Below the pieces are notes generated by a model. That model ran no database searches. It was not told the DNA's origin and saw only the letters and a list, made by a program, of their open reading frames with translations. A stretch of 45,549 nucleotides of DNA, from the NCBI GenBank assembly GCA_903970465.1, contig CAJCIO010000024.1:1-45549 (forward strand), given 5' to 3'. This DNA comes from Gammaproteobacteria bacterium. GTDB lineage: Bacteria > Pseudomonadota > Gammaproteobacteria > Pseudomonadales > Pseudomonadaceae. This document shows positions 9,136 to 17,257 of this stretch, in pieces; within the stretch, counting starts at the first letter, position 1; every line of letters starts with the position of its first letter. The translations under genes and the position numbers were made by a program.

Positions 9136-10191
9136 ATGGTAACTCCACCGTACGGCGGGCCAGGGCAGGGCTTGTCTCGTAACGTCAGAACGGACGACGG
9201 CAGACAATTCTCCGGTCAGGATTGGGCGAGCGAAAGTATCGAAGTCGCCACCCCCAACCATGGCTCGGGCGATCGCATCGAGTTCTGGCGAGAGATGATT
9301 CTGCGGCTGTTTGCCGACGTCGAGATCGGCGCAGTCGGTACCCCTGACTTTTTTGGCAAGGTCAAATCACAGAAGTGCGACCTGTTGCGCATCAGTGACG
9401 TCAGCGCTGCGGCGCAGGCCGTGAATCGGCGCCATCTGCAGCCGCGCAGCCATGATGAGGACAAGTACTTTGCCGTGCTGATGCTTCAGGGCACCGAGTC
9501 GCTGGAGCAGGACGGCAACCGCACGATCATCGGCCCCGGCGATTTCGCCGTTTACGACGCCACGCGCCCGCACCAGTTGAGCTTTACCGAGAGCTGGCGG
9601 CAGATCATCGTCAGCGTGCCCCGCGCCAGCCTCGATCAACGGGTCATGAACATGGAGCGGCGCATCGCCACGCGGGTCTCGACCGATACGCCTACGGGCC
9701 GGGTCATGCGCATGTTTCTGCAAAGCATCGCCGGGCAGATCGGCCAGTTCACGGCAGCCGAGATGGCCAGCCTGTCGGAGGCCGCGACCAATGTCATCAC
9801 CCTGGCCATGGGCAACCTCCACCCGCTGGACGCCGAACACTCCAAGTGCAAGACCCTGACGCTCATGCGCGTGAAGATGTTCGTCAACGATCACCTGCGC
9901 GATCCCGCGCTCAGTGTCAGCCAGGTCACCTGCGCCTTGGGCTTGTCGAGCCGCTACGTCAACCGCCTGTTCGAGGCCGAAGGCCTGTCACTGATGCGCT
10001 ATGTGCTGCGTCGACGCCTGGATCGCTGCGCCATGGACCTGACAAGCCCGAGCCAGGCGGCGCGAAGGATCTCCGATATCGCCTTCGCCTGGGGGTTCAA
10101 TGATCTCTCCCATTTCGGTCGCGCGTTCCGTGAAGCCCATGGCTGCTCGCCGAGCGAGTGGCGCGAGTCAGCGGGGCGGGGCATCCGCTGA
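9136..10191 (+). CDS. AraC-family regulator of the aldoxime/nitrile operon
   Basis: A 351-aa protein. The N-terminal two thirds resemble the AraC-binding-like domain seen in nitrilase/NHase regulators (GPGDFAVYDATRPHQLSFTE). The C-terminal 100 residues carry two helix-turn-helix motifs of the AraC type (LSVSQVTCALGLSSRYVNRL, and ISDIAFAWGFNDLSHFGRAF with the final GCSPSEWR). I placed the start at the second ATG (9136), 6 nt after a GGGGGG run. The gene ends 18 nt from the end of the convergent operon. Activation of that operon by an aldoxime, nitrile or amide is an inference from location and family. Confidence 0.9.
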   Translation: MVTPPYGGPGQGLSRNVRTDDGRQFSGQDWASESIEVATPNHGSGDRIEFWREMILRLFADVEIGAVGTPDFFGKVKSQKCDLLRISDVSAAAQAVNRRHLQPRSHDEDKYFAVLMLQGTESLEQDGNRTIIGPGDFAVYDATRPHQLSFTESWRQIIVSVPRASLDQRVMNMERRIATRVSTDTPTGRVMRMFLQSIAGQIGQFTAAEMASLSEAATNVITLAMGNLHPLDAEHSKCKTLTLMRVKMFVNDHLRDPALSVSQVTCALGLSSRYVNRLFEAEGLSLMRYVLRRRLDRCAMDLTSPSQAARRISDIAFAWGFNDLSHFGRAFREAHGCSPSEWRESAGRGIR

Positions 10192-10209
10192 TCCCGCAAC
10201 CACCCCCAC

Positions 10210-11499
10210 TCAACCGGCAATCATGTTGGCGGCCTGTTGAGTGGCCTCGGTGGTGCGGGTCGCCAGCTTTCGAACTTCATCGGCGACGACTGCAAAGCCT
10301 CGGCCCGCCTCACCAGCGCGGGCAGCCTCGATCGCCGCGTTCAATGCCAACAGATTGGTCTGGTTGGCGATACCTTGGATGGTGGTGACGATCTGCGTGA
10401 GTTGGACAAGATTCTCTTGCATGACGGCGTGCTGGTGCGCTTGTGCCTCGCGCAGTTGGCGTTCCTCGTGGCTGGCATGGATGTCGGTGATGGCGCCCAC
10501 CACGCGCAACGGTGATCCATCCGCGGCGCGCTTGGTCTGGCCACGGCCACGAAACCAGCGGTACTCCCCATTCTTGTGGCGCAAACGATAGGCGACATCG
10601 AAAGGCGTCTTGGCGCTGTAATCGTTGACGTGGGCAACGAAGGCTCCGATGGCGCGCTGGCTGTCTTCGGGATGCAGGCGCGATGACCAGGCCTCCAGCG
10701 TGTTGGGAAACTCCTCGAGCGTGGTGTGGCCCAGCAAGCGACGCATTTGCGAAGACCACCAGATGGCATTTTTCGGATTGGCGGGGTCGCCTGCGATGAC
10801 CTCGATATCCCACAGTCCGTCGTGGAGCATCTCGCGGGATATCTCGAAGCGGGTGGCAGCCAGCGTCAGCTGTTGTTCCTGCACTCTGTGCAGGTGGATG
10901 TCGGCCAGAATGCCCGCCGCCATCAGCGGCTGTCCGCGCTCGTCGCGCCAGCACTGGCCGCTCATCCGGGTCCAGCGATACTCGCCCTGGCCGACGTCCA
11001 TGCGGTATTCGTGACTAAAGCCGCTCCGCGCATTGCGGTCGTTGATATGAGCGGCGAACGCACTTTGAAAGGCCTCGCGGTCGCTGGGGTGAATCGCCTC
11101 GTACAGGCGTTCCAGGCGCGTCGGCAAGAGCCGCCCACCTAGGGTATTTGACCACCAGACTTCGCTTTGCGCGGCAAATGGCGCCGTTACACTGATCTGC
11201 AGTTCCCAAAAGGCCTCGCTGTCGTTTTGCGTGAAGCGATCCCAGCGCTGTCGCTGATGGCGCAGCTCGTACTGGGCATGCGCACACTCGGTGAGCGCCT
11301 GCGCGCGGGCCTGTTCGCTCGCGCTCAGGCGGGCCTGCAGATCATCGCGCTCCGCCAGCAAGCCCTCGACGCCTGACACGACTCTTTGCAGCAGTAGATC
11401 ATCCGTGGACGGTGGTCCGCCTTCGGCGTCGGGGGCCTCAATGCGATCGGCCAATTGCTTGAGTACCCGGCGCACTACCGGCCTGTTGAAGAAAAACAT
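10210..11499 (-). CDS. Soluble PAS-domain chemoreceptor
   Basis: A 429-aa protein with no membrane segment. A coiled coil at about 40-85 is followed by two PAS_3-type domains (about 95-205 with WWSNTLGG and HPSDREAF; about 225-345 with [11 protein letters not shown] and HPEDSQRA). The C-terminal 80 residues are an MCP tip ([20 protein letters not shown] to [21 protein letters not shown]). The signalling hairpin is short: the protein ends about 25 residues after the tip, so the returning helix is almost absent. TTGGAGG lies 6 nt before the ATG. It is the last gene of the aldoxime/nitrile operon, suggesting taxis linked to this metabolism (inference). Confidence 0.9.
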   Translation of the reverse strand: MFFFNRPVVRRVLKQLADRIEAPDAEGGPPSTDDLLLQRVVSGVEGLLAERDDLQARLSASEQARAQALTECAHAQYELRHQRQRWDRFTQNDSEAFWELQISVTAPFAAQSEVWWSNTLGGRLLPTRLERLYEAIHPSDREAFQSAFAAHINDRNARSGFSHEYRMDVGQGEYRWTRMSGQCWRDERGQPLMAAGILADIHLHRVQEQQLTLAATRFEISREMLHDGLWDIEVIAGDPANPKNAIWWSSQMRRLLGHTTLEEFPNTLEAWSSRLHPEDSQRAIGAFVAHVNDYSAKTPFDVAYRLRHKNGEYRWFRGRGQTKRAADGSPLRVVGAITDIHASHEERQLREAQAHQHAVMQENLVQLTQIVTTIQGIANQTNLLALNAAIEAARAGEAGRGFAVVADEVRKLATRTTEATQQAANMIAG

Positions 11500-11533
11500 G
11501 CGATACCTCCAATCGAATGAGCGCTCGGGTGGT

Positions 11534-11584
11534 TCAAGGAGTGGTGGCTGGGTAGCCGGGAGGCGCGACGGCGACGTTGGCCAT
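11534..11584 (-). CDS. 16-aa ORF in the nitrile hydratase operon
   Basis: The peptide is [16 protein letters not shown]. It is preceded by a consensus AAGGAG 7 nt before the ATG. Its ATG comes 2 nt after the stop of the NHase activator gene, so it would be translationally coupled. The chemoreceptor gene starts 34 nt further on with its own ribosome site. No family recognised. It could be a real micropeptide, a leader affecting chemoreceptor translation, or chance. Confidence 0.35.
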   Translation of the reverse strand: MANVAVAPPGYPATTP

Positions 11585-11586
11585 GG

Positions 11587-12030
11587 TCAAGCTCCTTCGG
11601 TATTTGAATGCTGAATCGCCGGGCTGATTGCAATCGGCCCATGGCGGTGTGGATGGACGTGGCCGGGCGGGCACTGTGCGTTGCTCAGGGCTACCGCAGC
11701 GCCGTGTGGGGTATGCAGATAGGCCTGGCGCCATTGCTCGGCGCGTTGCGAGACGCAGACCGCGTCGGCAATGCCGAGCTGTCCGATCAGGGTCTCGAAC
11801 GCCGCCGCCCACTGCCGGTAATAGGCGTCGTTGACGCGTTCGCCGGGGCGCGCGGGTGCAGCCTTGATCTCCTCGCTGATGACCGTGACCCACTGCGACC
11901 AGTCAAAGGCGCCACGCTTGAACAGGTGCACGGTGAGGGCGAAGACGCTGGCTTGCCAGGGTGCGTCGAACACCGGCCCTTCCTCATCCAGGGGGACCCG
12001 TGCGGCGGTCAGATCGTTGATGTCATTCAT
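11587..12030 (-). CDS. Nitrile hydratase accessory protein (P14K-type activator)
   Basis: A 147-aa protein related to the N-terminal part of NHase beta (FDAPWQASVFALTVHLFKRG, then FDWSQWVTVISEEI, and AYYRQWAAAFETLI). In cobalt NHases such activators form a complex with alpha and deliver the metal-loaded, oxidised alpha by subunit swapping. The C-terminus holds PGHVHPHRHG, a His-rich tail that could bind cobalt (inference). The ATG at 12030 overlaps the end of the preceding beta-C gene by 8 nt, indicating coupling. The longer frame to 12195 overlaps beta-C in another frame and is not used. Confidence 0.9.
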   Translation of the reverse strand: MNDINDLTAARVPLDEEGPVFDAPWQASVFALTVHLFKRGAFDWSQWVTVISEEIKAAPARPGERVNDAYYRQWAAAFETLIGQLGIADAVCVSQRAEQWRQAYLHTPHGAAVALSNAQCPPGHVHPHRHGPIAISPAIQHSNTEGA

Positions 12031-12385
12031 GCTCGGCGGCCTCCAGATAGTCGTCCCACAAATCGATCCGCAGGCTGTCCTGGGCGGGTGCTGCGTCGCC
12101 CCACAGCTCAACCGCACTGAAGCTGACGCTGTAGAGATGCTGCGGGTGTTCGCCCAGACCGTGGGCGACGGTGTCCGGGGTAATGAACACACCATGGTCG
12201 AGTTTTATGCAGCCCCGCTTGCCACGTACATAGCGCGGCATGCGGGTGTGGGTGGTGGGGTTGATGTTTTTCACCCGCACCCAGTCGCCGGTGTTGAACC
12301 GAGTGGTCTGCTCGACGTCAACCCGGGCGGATGCGCCGGTCTTGACCAGGATCGGGACGAAGTCTGCTGTCAGTACAGGCATCAT
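12023..12385 (-). CDS. Nitrile hydratase beta, C-terminal half as separate subunit
   Basis: A 120-aa protein with the C-terminal SH3-like barrel of NHase beta: RFNTGDWVRVKNINPTTHTR, then MPRYVRGKRGCI and LYSVSFSAVELWG. It starts at ATGATG (12385 or 12382), overlapping the TGA of the N-terminal half gene. A perfect AAGGAG lies 4 nt upstream of the first ATG (7 nt for the second). The dedicated ribosome site and overlap show this is an organised gene, not a frameshift scar. Known three-subunit relatives are thiocyanate hydrolase (separate alpha and beta chains) and toyocamycin NHase ToyJKL. Confidence 0.92.
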   Translation of the reverse strand: MMPVLTADFVPILVKTGASARVDVEQTTRFNTGDWVRVKNINPTTHTRMPRYVRGKRGCIKLDHGVFITPDTVAHGLGEHPQHLYSVSFSAVELWGDAAPAQDSLRIDLWDDYLEAAEHE

Positions 12386-12690
12386 GCGGCTCCTTGCAGG
12401 CTGAGCATTCTGGCGGCCAGTTCGTCCTGGCTGATCACACCTTTGGCGATCAGCAGCGACTCGATCCCGTGCACCCAGTGCTCGTAGTAGCTGGAGGTCA
12501 GGTAGTGCACCGGCTCCATGCGTTCGACGGCGTGGCGAAACTCGTCGATGTTGAAATGGCCGCCGCCAAAGGTCGCAAAGAACAAACCGAAAATGCGCCG
12601 CTCCCAGTCGTGACGGAACAGGACTTCGGCGGGGTCTTGCAGCACCGGCCCGAGCCCGTGCATGCCGCCTAGATCATGGATAGAGTTCAT
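12382..12690 (-). CDS. Nitrile hydratase beta, N-terminal half as separate subunit
   Basis: A 102-aa protein with the NHase beta N-terminal helical domain: MNSIHDLGGMHGLGPV, FRHDWERRIFGLF, and MEPVHYLTSSYYEHWVHGIE. Arg52, which contacts the oxidised metal-ligand cysteines in known NHases, is present (FRHAVERM). A complete NHase beta is usually about 210-230 aa; here 102 + 120 residues in two genes give the same total. AGGAG lies 8 nt before the ATG, and the gene starts 18 nt after the alpha stop. It is expected to assemble with the alpha and beta-C chains. Confidence 0.92.
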   Translation of the reverse strand: MNSIHDLGGMHGLGPVLQDPAEVLFRHDWERRIFGLFFATFGGGHFNIDEFRHAVERMEPVHYLTSSYYEHWVHGIESLLIAKGVISQDELAARMLSLQGAA

Positions 12691-12708
12691 GTCGAGTGCT
12701 CCTGTGGG

Positions 12709-13338
12709 TCAGCGGATGTCGGTGGCCGGCAAGGCCAGGCCGGTGCCGATCATGGAATCACGGGTGACCAGTTTCATCAGCTGCGCCTCGCTCCAGCCGT
12801 CGGTATCGGCAGGGCGTTCAGGCAACACCAGGTAGCGCAGTTCGGCATTGCTGTCCCACACGCGGACTTCTTTGTCAGGTGCCAAGGTGACGCCGAACTC
12901 GGCCAGCACGCTGCGCGGATCGATGACGATGCGCGAGCGGTAGGGCGCCGATTTGTACCAGATCGGCGGCAGGCCCAAGGTGGGCCAGGGGTAGCAGGAG
13001 CACAGCGTGCAGACCACGACGTTATGCAGGGCAGGGGTGTTTTCCACTACCAGCATGTCCTCGCCCTGCACGCCGGAAAACCCCAGCTCGGCGATGGCTG
13101 CCGTGGCGTCTTGCAGCAGGCGGTGCTTGTAGTGTGGGTCGTACCAGGCCTTGGCTACCACTTGGGCGCCATTGCGCGGCCCGACCTTGTGTTCGTAGAT
13201 ATCGACCAAGGCGTCCAGAGCGGCCGGGTCGATCAGCTGTTTTTCCTGAAGGATGGATTCCAGCGCCTTGACGCGCAGCTCGATATCGCTGGGTGGTTCG
13301 GTGTGTTCGTGATCATGATCGTCGTGGGTGTGCTTCAT
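12709..13338 (-). CDS. nthA: Nitrile hydratase alpha subunit, cobalt type
   Basis: A 209-aa metal-binding subunit. The metal site is [10 protein letters not shown] with Cys110, Cys113 and Cys115; Thr111 marks the cobalt-type enzyme (iron enzymes have Ser). Hydration of nitriles to amides occurs at this low-spin metal with two oxidised cysteines. The N-terminus is His/Asp-rich ([16 protein letters not shown]), a possible metal-gathering tail. I placed the start at 13338 with GGAG 8 nt upstream; the extension to 13383 is not NHase-like. It lies between the amidase and the split beta genes. Confidence 0.96.
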   Translation of the reverse strand: MKHTHDDHDHEHTEPPSDIELRVKALESILQEKQLIDPAALDALVDIYEHKVGPRNGAQVVAKAWYDPHYKHRLLQDATAAIAELGFSGVQGEDMLVVENTPALHNVVVCTLCSCYPWPTLGLPPIWYKSAPYRSRIVIDPRSVLAEFGVTLAPDKEVRVWDSNAELRYLVLPERPADTDGWSEAQLMKLVTRDSMIGTGLALPATDIR

Positions 13339-13406
13339 GTTGCGGCTCCAGCAAACGGGAGGGGAGTGCGCCGCCTTGGCCATGGCGGCGCAACCGGTGT
13401 TTGGCC

Positions 13407-14921
13407 TTACAGCGCTTGCCAGTCGGTCGAGGCCTCGAAGGCTGCCGCCGCCTGGTACAGGGCGCTCTCGTCAAAGTGCCGACCGACCAGCATCAAGCCG
13501 ACCGGCAGCCCGTCCACACGCCCGCAGGGGATCGACATAGCGGGATGGCCAGTCACATCGAAGCTTGCGGTGTTGCCGATCATCTCCAGCGCCCGGGACA
13601 CGTATTCGATGATCGAACAGCCGGGCTCCGGCAGGCGCTGTGCGGTGATCGGCACGGTGGGCATGACCAACAGGTCGAAATCTTCCAACGCCTGGTCGTA
13701 GCCGGCGCGGGCCAGCCGCGCGAGATTCTGCGCCTTGGCGTAGTAGCGGCCGTTGTACTGCTCCAGTCCATATTGGCCAACGAACATGCACATCTTCAGC
13801 GAGGCCGAGAGGTTGTCCGCGCTGTCGCGCCAGCCGACGTGCTTGTCCAGCAAGCCGACGTCGTAGAGGCCCTTCCAGTTAAAGCCCATGCCGTTGCCGT
13901 GCATCATCTGCACGGTCAGGCCTTCGCACCCGATGGGGTTCCACAGGGCGCCCGCCAGTGAGTGCTCCGGCACCGACACCTGCGACACCTGCGCGCCCAG
14001 CGCCTCGAATCGAGCGATGGCCTGGCGGACGCAATCGCTGACCCGCGGATCAAGGTTGGCCAACGCGAAGCCTTCGACCAGAATGCCGATGCGCATGCCC
14101 TTGACGCCGCGCTCCAGGGTTTTGCTGTAGGCCTGCACGCGGGGGTAGTACTGACGCGGATCGAGGCCGTCCGGCCCGGCCAGCACTTCAAGCATCAGCG
14201 CGTTGTCACGCACATTGGCGGTGATCGGCCCGACATGATCGACGGTGGCTTCGATCGGCATGATGCCGGTGTAGGGCACCAGTCCGTGGGTGGGCTTCAT
14301 GCCATAGGTGCCGCAGAAGGCCGAAGGAATACGGATCGATCCACCCTGGTCGCAGGCGATCGCCATGCTCACTTCGCCCGCCGCCACCAGTGCCGCGCTA
14401 CCTGACGAGGAGCCGCCGGCGCTGTAGCCATGCCGGCGCGGATTGTGCACCGGACCTGGGTCCGAGGTATGGCTGCCGCCCGACAGGCAGAAGTGCTCGC
14501 AGGTGGCCTTGCCGAGGATGGTCGCGCCCGCGTCCAGCAAGCGGCTCACCACGGTGGCGTCAAAGCTCGGTACAAAGCCCTCCAGCGAGGCGGCGCCGTT
14601 CATCATCGGTACGCCGGCCAGCGCTACGTTGTCTTTGAGCGCGACGGTATGTCCGGACAGCTTGCCCTCGGCCGCCCCCTTGATTTCGGTCCTGTAGTAC
14701 CAGGCGTTGTGCGGGTTGTGTTCGGCCGTGGGGCGATAACTGTGGGTGCGGGGATAGTGAACCGAGGGGACGTTATCCGGCAGCTCATCCACTAGGTCGT
14801 AAGCGTCGAAGCTGCCCTGCATCAGGGTCAGGTACTCGCTGGCTTGCTCGGGGGTGAGCTGCATGTGCAGCCGTTTGGCGATGTCCAACAGTTGATCCGG
14901 GGTGGGACGCACGATTGCCAT
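13407..14921 (-). CDS. NHase-linked amidase (Rhodococcus amidase type)
   Basis: A 504-aa amidase-signature enzyme with catalytic Lys96 (VALKDNV), Ser171 (SAGGSSSG) and Ser195 (DQGGSIRIP). These are the positions of the triad in the Rhodococcus NHase-linked amidase, which also has an N-terminal alpha-helical extension like the one here (residues 1-70). It converts the amide made by nitrile hydratase to acid plus ammonia. I chose the ATG at 14921 (AGGAA 8 nt upstream); the six-codon extension would need a TTG start. It lies 68 nt upstream of the NHase alpha gene. Confidence 0.95.
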   Translation of the reverse strand: MAIVRPTPDQLLDIAKRLHMQLTPEQASEYLTLMQGSFDAYDLVDELPDNVPSVHYPRTHSYRPTAEHNPHNAWYYRTEIKGAAEGKLSGHTVALKDNVALAGVPMMNGAASLEGFVPSFDATVVSRLLDAGATILGKATCEHFCLSGGSHTSDPGPVHNPRRHGYSAGGSSSGSAALVAAGEVSMAIACDQGGSIRIPSAFCGTYGMKPTHGLVPYTGIMPIEATVDHVGPITANVRDNALMLEVLAGPDGLDPRQYYPRVQAYSKTLERGVKGMRIGILVEGFALANLDPRVSDCVRQAIARFEALGAQVSQVSVPEHSLAGALWNPIGCEGLTVQMMHGNGMGFNWKGLYDVGLLDKHVGWRDSADNLSASLKMCMFVGQYGLEQYNGRYYAKAQNLARLARAGYDQALEDFDLLVMPTVPITAQRLPEPGCSIIEYVSRALEMIGNTASFDVTGHPAMSIPCGRVDGLPVGLMLVGRHFDESALYQAAAAFEASTDWQAL

Positions 14922-14975
14922 GGTGGTGTTCCTGTTCAAAGTGTTAAAAGCACTAAAAGCGCATCAGCCTGGCGT

Positions 14976-15010
14976 GCAGCTTGCAGCTTGCAGCGTGCAG
15001 CTCGCAGCTC
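14976..15010. repeat. Five-copy heptanucleotide tandem repeat
   Basis: Five consecutive 7-nt units: GCAGCTT, GCAGCTT, GCAGCGT, GCAGCTC, GCAGCTC. They lie in the short gap between the MetA-like gene and the amidase gene. The sequence is partly self-complementary (AGCTGC/GCAGCT), so it could fold in the transcript. Confidence 0.75.
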
Positions 15011-15029
15011 GCCGCCAGGCGCGCGTCGA

Positions 15030-15896
15030 TCAAAAGATGTGGGCGTAGCGCAGGTTCATTCGAAAGTCTTCTCGCGTACCGTTTTCCACCGACAGGTCTC
15101 GGCCCAGTTGCATCTGCAACTGATCCTTGGCAGTGACGAACTTGGTGGCGGTCAGGCGCACGTTGGTGGTGCCCAGGCGGTCGTCCTGGTTGATGCCGGC
15201 GACCTGCGTCTCGCCACCCCAGGTGCGGCCGAAGCCGAGACCGAAGGTGGTGGTGGCGTCCGGCATATAGCGGCCCATGATCTGCGCGGCGTAGGAAACA
15301 TCCTGTTCCTGGCGGGCGGAGGTAGCGCCGTAGTCCTTGTTGTCGCCATACCAGATGGTGTCGGCCACCAGGTCCATCGCCCACTTCTCGGTGAAGTGCT
15401 TGATGTAGGCGCCTTGCAGGTCGAACTTCCAGCGGTTTTCCCCCAGGTTGAGCGCGTCGTGCTTGTCGTAACTGCCGGTGGGCACATAGACATAAGGCCC
15501 CACGCTCAGGGTGTCGCGGGCGTCGTTGAGCCGCCACTTGAGCGGAAACGTCAGGATCAGATCGCCGGTGCCGCTGGTGCTACCCAGCGCGGAGGCATCG
15601 CCGTTGCCTTTGATGTGACCGAAGGGCAACAGGAACTGCGGATCGATGGTCAGGGTGTCGGTCAACGCGACGACGTGCAGCAAACGCAGGATGCTCACGT
15701 CGGAGGTCAGGTTGAAGTTGTCGCTGGCTTTGTGGCCGCTGGAGTACAGGGCATCGGTGCTGGCGTGCTGGTAGTAGATCGCGCCGATGGTTGCCCCGAT
15801 CGGGTATTGCTCGTAGTCGCCGGGTGTCACTTCCACTGCGTGGGCTTGAACGGCGGGCAGCAGGGCGGTCATCAGCAGCGGGCGAAGCTTGTTCAT
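15030..15896 (-). CDS. Outer-membrane MetA/SphA-like transporter
   Basis: A 288-aa protein with a signal peptide (MNKLRPLLMTALLPAVQAHA, cut before VEVTPG). The beta-strand-rich body is typical of the MetA-pathway-of-phenol-degradation/SphA family (TIDPQFLLPFGHIKG, LSVGPYVYVPTGSYDK, FTEKWAMDLVADTIWYG) and ends in an aromatic residue (YAHIF). Such outer-membrane proteins are commonly found in aromatic or nitrile catabolic operons and probably admit the hydrophobic substrate. AAGGAAG lies 8 nt before the ATG. It is placed between aldoxime dehydratase and amidase. Confidence 0.88.
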   Translation of the reverse strand: MNKLRPLLMTALLPAVQAHAVEVTPGDYEQYPIGATIGAIYYQHASTDALYSSGHKASDNFNLTSDVSILRLLHVVALTDTLTIDPQFLLPFGHIKGNGDASALGSTSGTGDLILTFPLKWRLNDARDTLSVGPYVYVPTGSYDKHDALNLGENRWKFDLQGAYIKHFTEKWAMDLVADTIWYGDNKDYGATSARQEQDVSYAAQIMGRYMPDATTTFGLGFGRTWGGETQVAGINQDDRLGTTNVRLTATKFVTAKDQLQMQLGRDLSVENGTREDFRMNLRYAHIF

Positions 15897-15976
15897 GGTT
15901 TTACTTCCTTACAGGAGTCATCCGCGTCGCCGGTGGTGGGCGTGCACGGTGTCATCGATAGAGGTGGCGAGGCGGA

Positions 15977-17026
15977 TCAGCGTTTGGCGTCGCGCAACAT
16001 GCCCGTCTGCGGGTGGCAGTTGATGTATTCGAAGACCTGGTTCTTGGCGTCCGAGACCGACACTTCGTGGTAAAGCCGCAGTTTGGTCAGCCCGGCGGCC
16101 ACGCGGAAAAAGGTCACGAAGATGCGCAGGTGAGTCGGGTGCGATTCGGCCCAGCGCTCGAGTTTTTCCACCGAACGCCAGTGGCCGATGTTGTAGGCGA
16201 TATCGAGCAGGTTGCCGTCCAGATCGATATTGCGCACGAAGCGGTTGCTGTAGCAGCCCAGGTCCTTGCCGCTGTCGCGCAGGAAATCCATGCCGTCCTG
16301 CAGGCTGGGCAGCATCTCGTTGAGGTACAGCGCGCGTTCCTCGTCTCCGGCCTCAGCCCAGTCCTGGCCGGAGCGAATCAACGCCACGTTGTCGTGCCCC
16401 AGCACCACGACGCGGCCGCCTTTGTCCGGATCGCCGGCCACCACCTGCAGCTCGCCGCTCGGTTGCATCCAGTCGTTTTGCGAGGCCGGGAAGCGATCGC
16501 GCATCGAGCCCCAGTAGCCGTGTTCCTTGATTTCGCCACTGATGTTGTCCAGCAGCGCGCCGACGCCAGGCAACTGATCCTTGAAGGCGTAAAGGGTCTC
16601 GAATTGCTCGGCACGCGGTGCCACGATCTCGCGAAAATAGCCCAGACCGTCGCTCAGGCGTGCGTCCGCATCCCACCAAGCGCTGACCTGGGGGGAACGC
16701 AGCCAGCGGCAATGGGCGCCTGGATCTTTCCAGTAGCCGACCACGATGAGGTTGTCGTAACCGCTGTTGTCGGTATGGTGCGTGAGGTCATGGCTGAGCG
16801 GACCGTCGGCGAGGCTGAAGCTGGCGACGATATCGCGCATGGCTTGCAAGGCGCGGCCGCGTTGTTCTTCACCACGGTATTGCACGCCCAGGTAGCCCAT
16901 CACGACCTGTTGCAGGCTGGCGTCGGCGCGCCCGACCCACATGGGAAAAGGTGGCTGGTAATCGTCAGGTACGCGGCTGGATAACGTCCGAGGGCATTTG
17001 AGGTGCTTGTCGATCGCGGATTCCAT
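15977..17026 (-). CDS. oxdA: Aliphatic/phenylacetaldoxime dehydratase, heme enzyme
   Basis: A 349-aa enzyme that dehydrates aldoximes (R-CH=NOH) to nitriles with ferrous heme. Key residues fall exactly at the numbering of Pseudomonas OxdA: proximal heme ligand His299 (HPTHLRIF), catalytic His320 (LRLYHEVSV), Arg178 and Ser219. The length matches the family (about 350). AGGAG lies 5 nt before the ATG. It heads the known-enzyme part of an operon encoding the whole aldoxime - nitrile - amide - acid sequence. Arylacetaldoximes such as indole- or phenylacetaldoxime from plants are plausible substrates (inference). Confidence 0.97.
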   Translation of the reverse strand: MESAIDKHLKCPRTLSSRVPDDYQPPFPMWVGRADASLQQVVMGYLGVQYRGEEQRGRALQAMRDIVASFSLADGPLSHDLTHHTDNSGYDNLIVVGYWKDPGAHCRWLRSPQVSAWWDADARLSDGLGYFREIVAPRAEQFETLYAFKDQLPGVGALLDNISGEIKEHGYWGSMRDRFPASQNDWMQPSGELQVVAGDPDKGGRVVVLGHDNVALIRSGQDWAEAGDEERALYLNEMLPSLQDGMDFLRDSGKDLGCYSNRFVRNIDLDGNLLDIAYNIGHWRSVEKLERWAESHPTHLRIFVTFFRVAAGLTKLRLYHEVSVSDAKNQVFEYINCHPQTGMLRDAKR

Positions 17027-17107
17027 GTGAGCTCCTGTGCTGCTGTATTGGCCAATAAGGCGGATAGACGTCTCTTTTTTTGGCAGAGGGGTGCATCAGA
17101 ATTGGCG

Positions 17108-17257
17108 TTATCGTCCACGTCTCGAAGTCCCCCAGCGCGCATACAATGCCGCGCCGATCACCTCGATCAGATAGACCGCGTACTCTTCTGGCGCCAAATC
17201 GCGCTGGCGCAGCAACAGCGCTGAATCGAAGCGGTACGCCAGTGTTTGGGTCGGCAT
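17108..17257 (-). CDS. 49-aa ORF leading the aldoxime operon
   Basis: A short protein starting MPTQTLAYRFDSALLLRQRD, continuing LAPEEYAVYLIEVIGAAL and ending YARWGTSRRGR. GAGG lies 8 nt before the ATG, codon choice looks host-like, and it ends 81 nt before oxdA on the same strand. No domain recognised; the middle is amphipathic helical. It could be a small partner or regulator of the operon, or a leader ORF. Confidence 0.45.
   Translation of the reverse strand: MPTQTLAYRFDSALLLRQRDLAPEEYAVYLIEVIGAALYARWGTSRRGR

Noticed and set aside
11587..12195. 202-aa version of the NHase activator
   Set aside because: The first 55 residues are an out-of-frame reading of beta-C; homology to the activator family begins at the ATG at 12030.
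12382..12390. Frameshift or sequencing error splitting NHase beta
   Set aside because: The junction has an ATGA overlap and a consensus AAGGAG at proper spacing, which would not be expected from a random indel.
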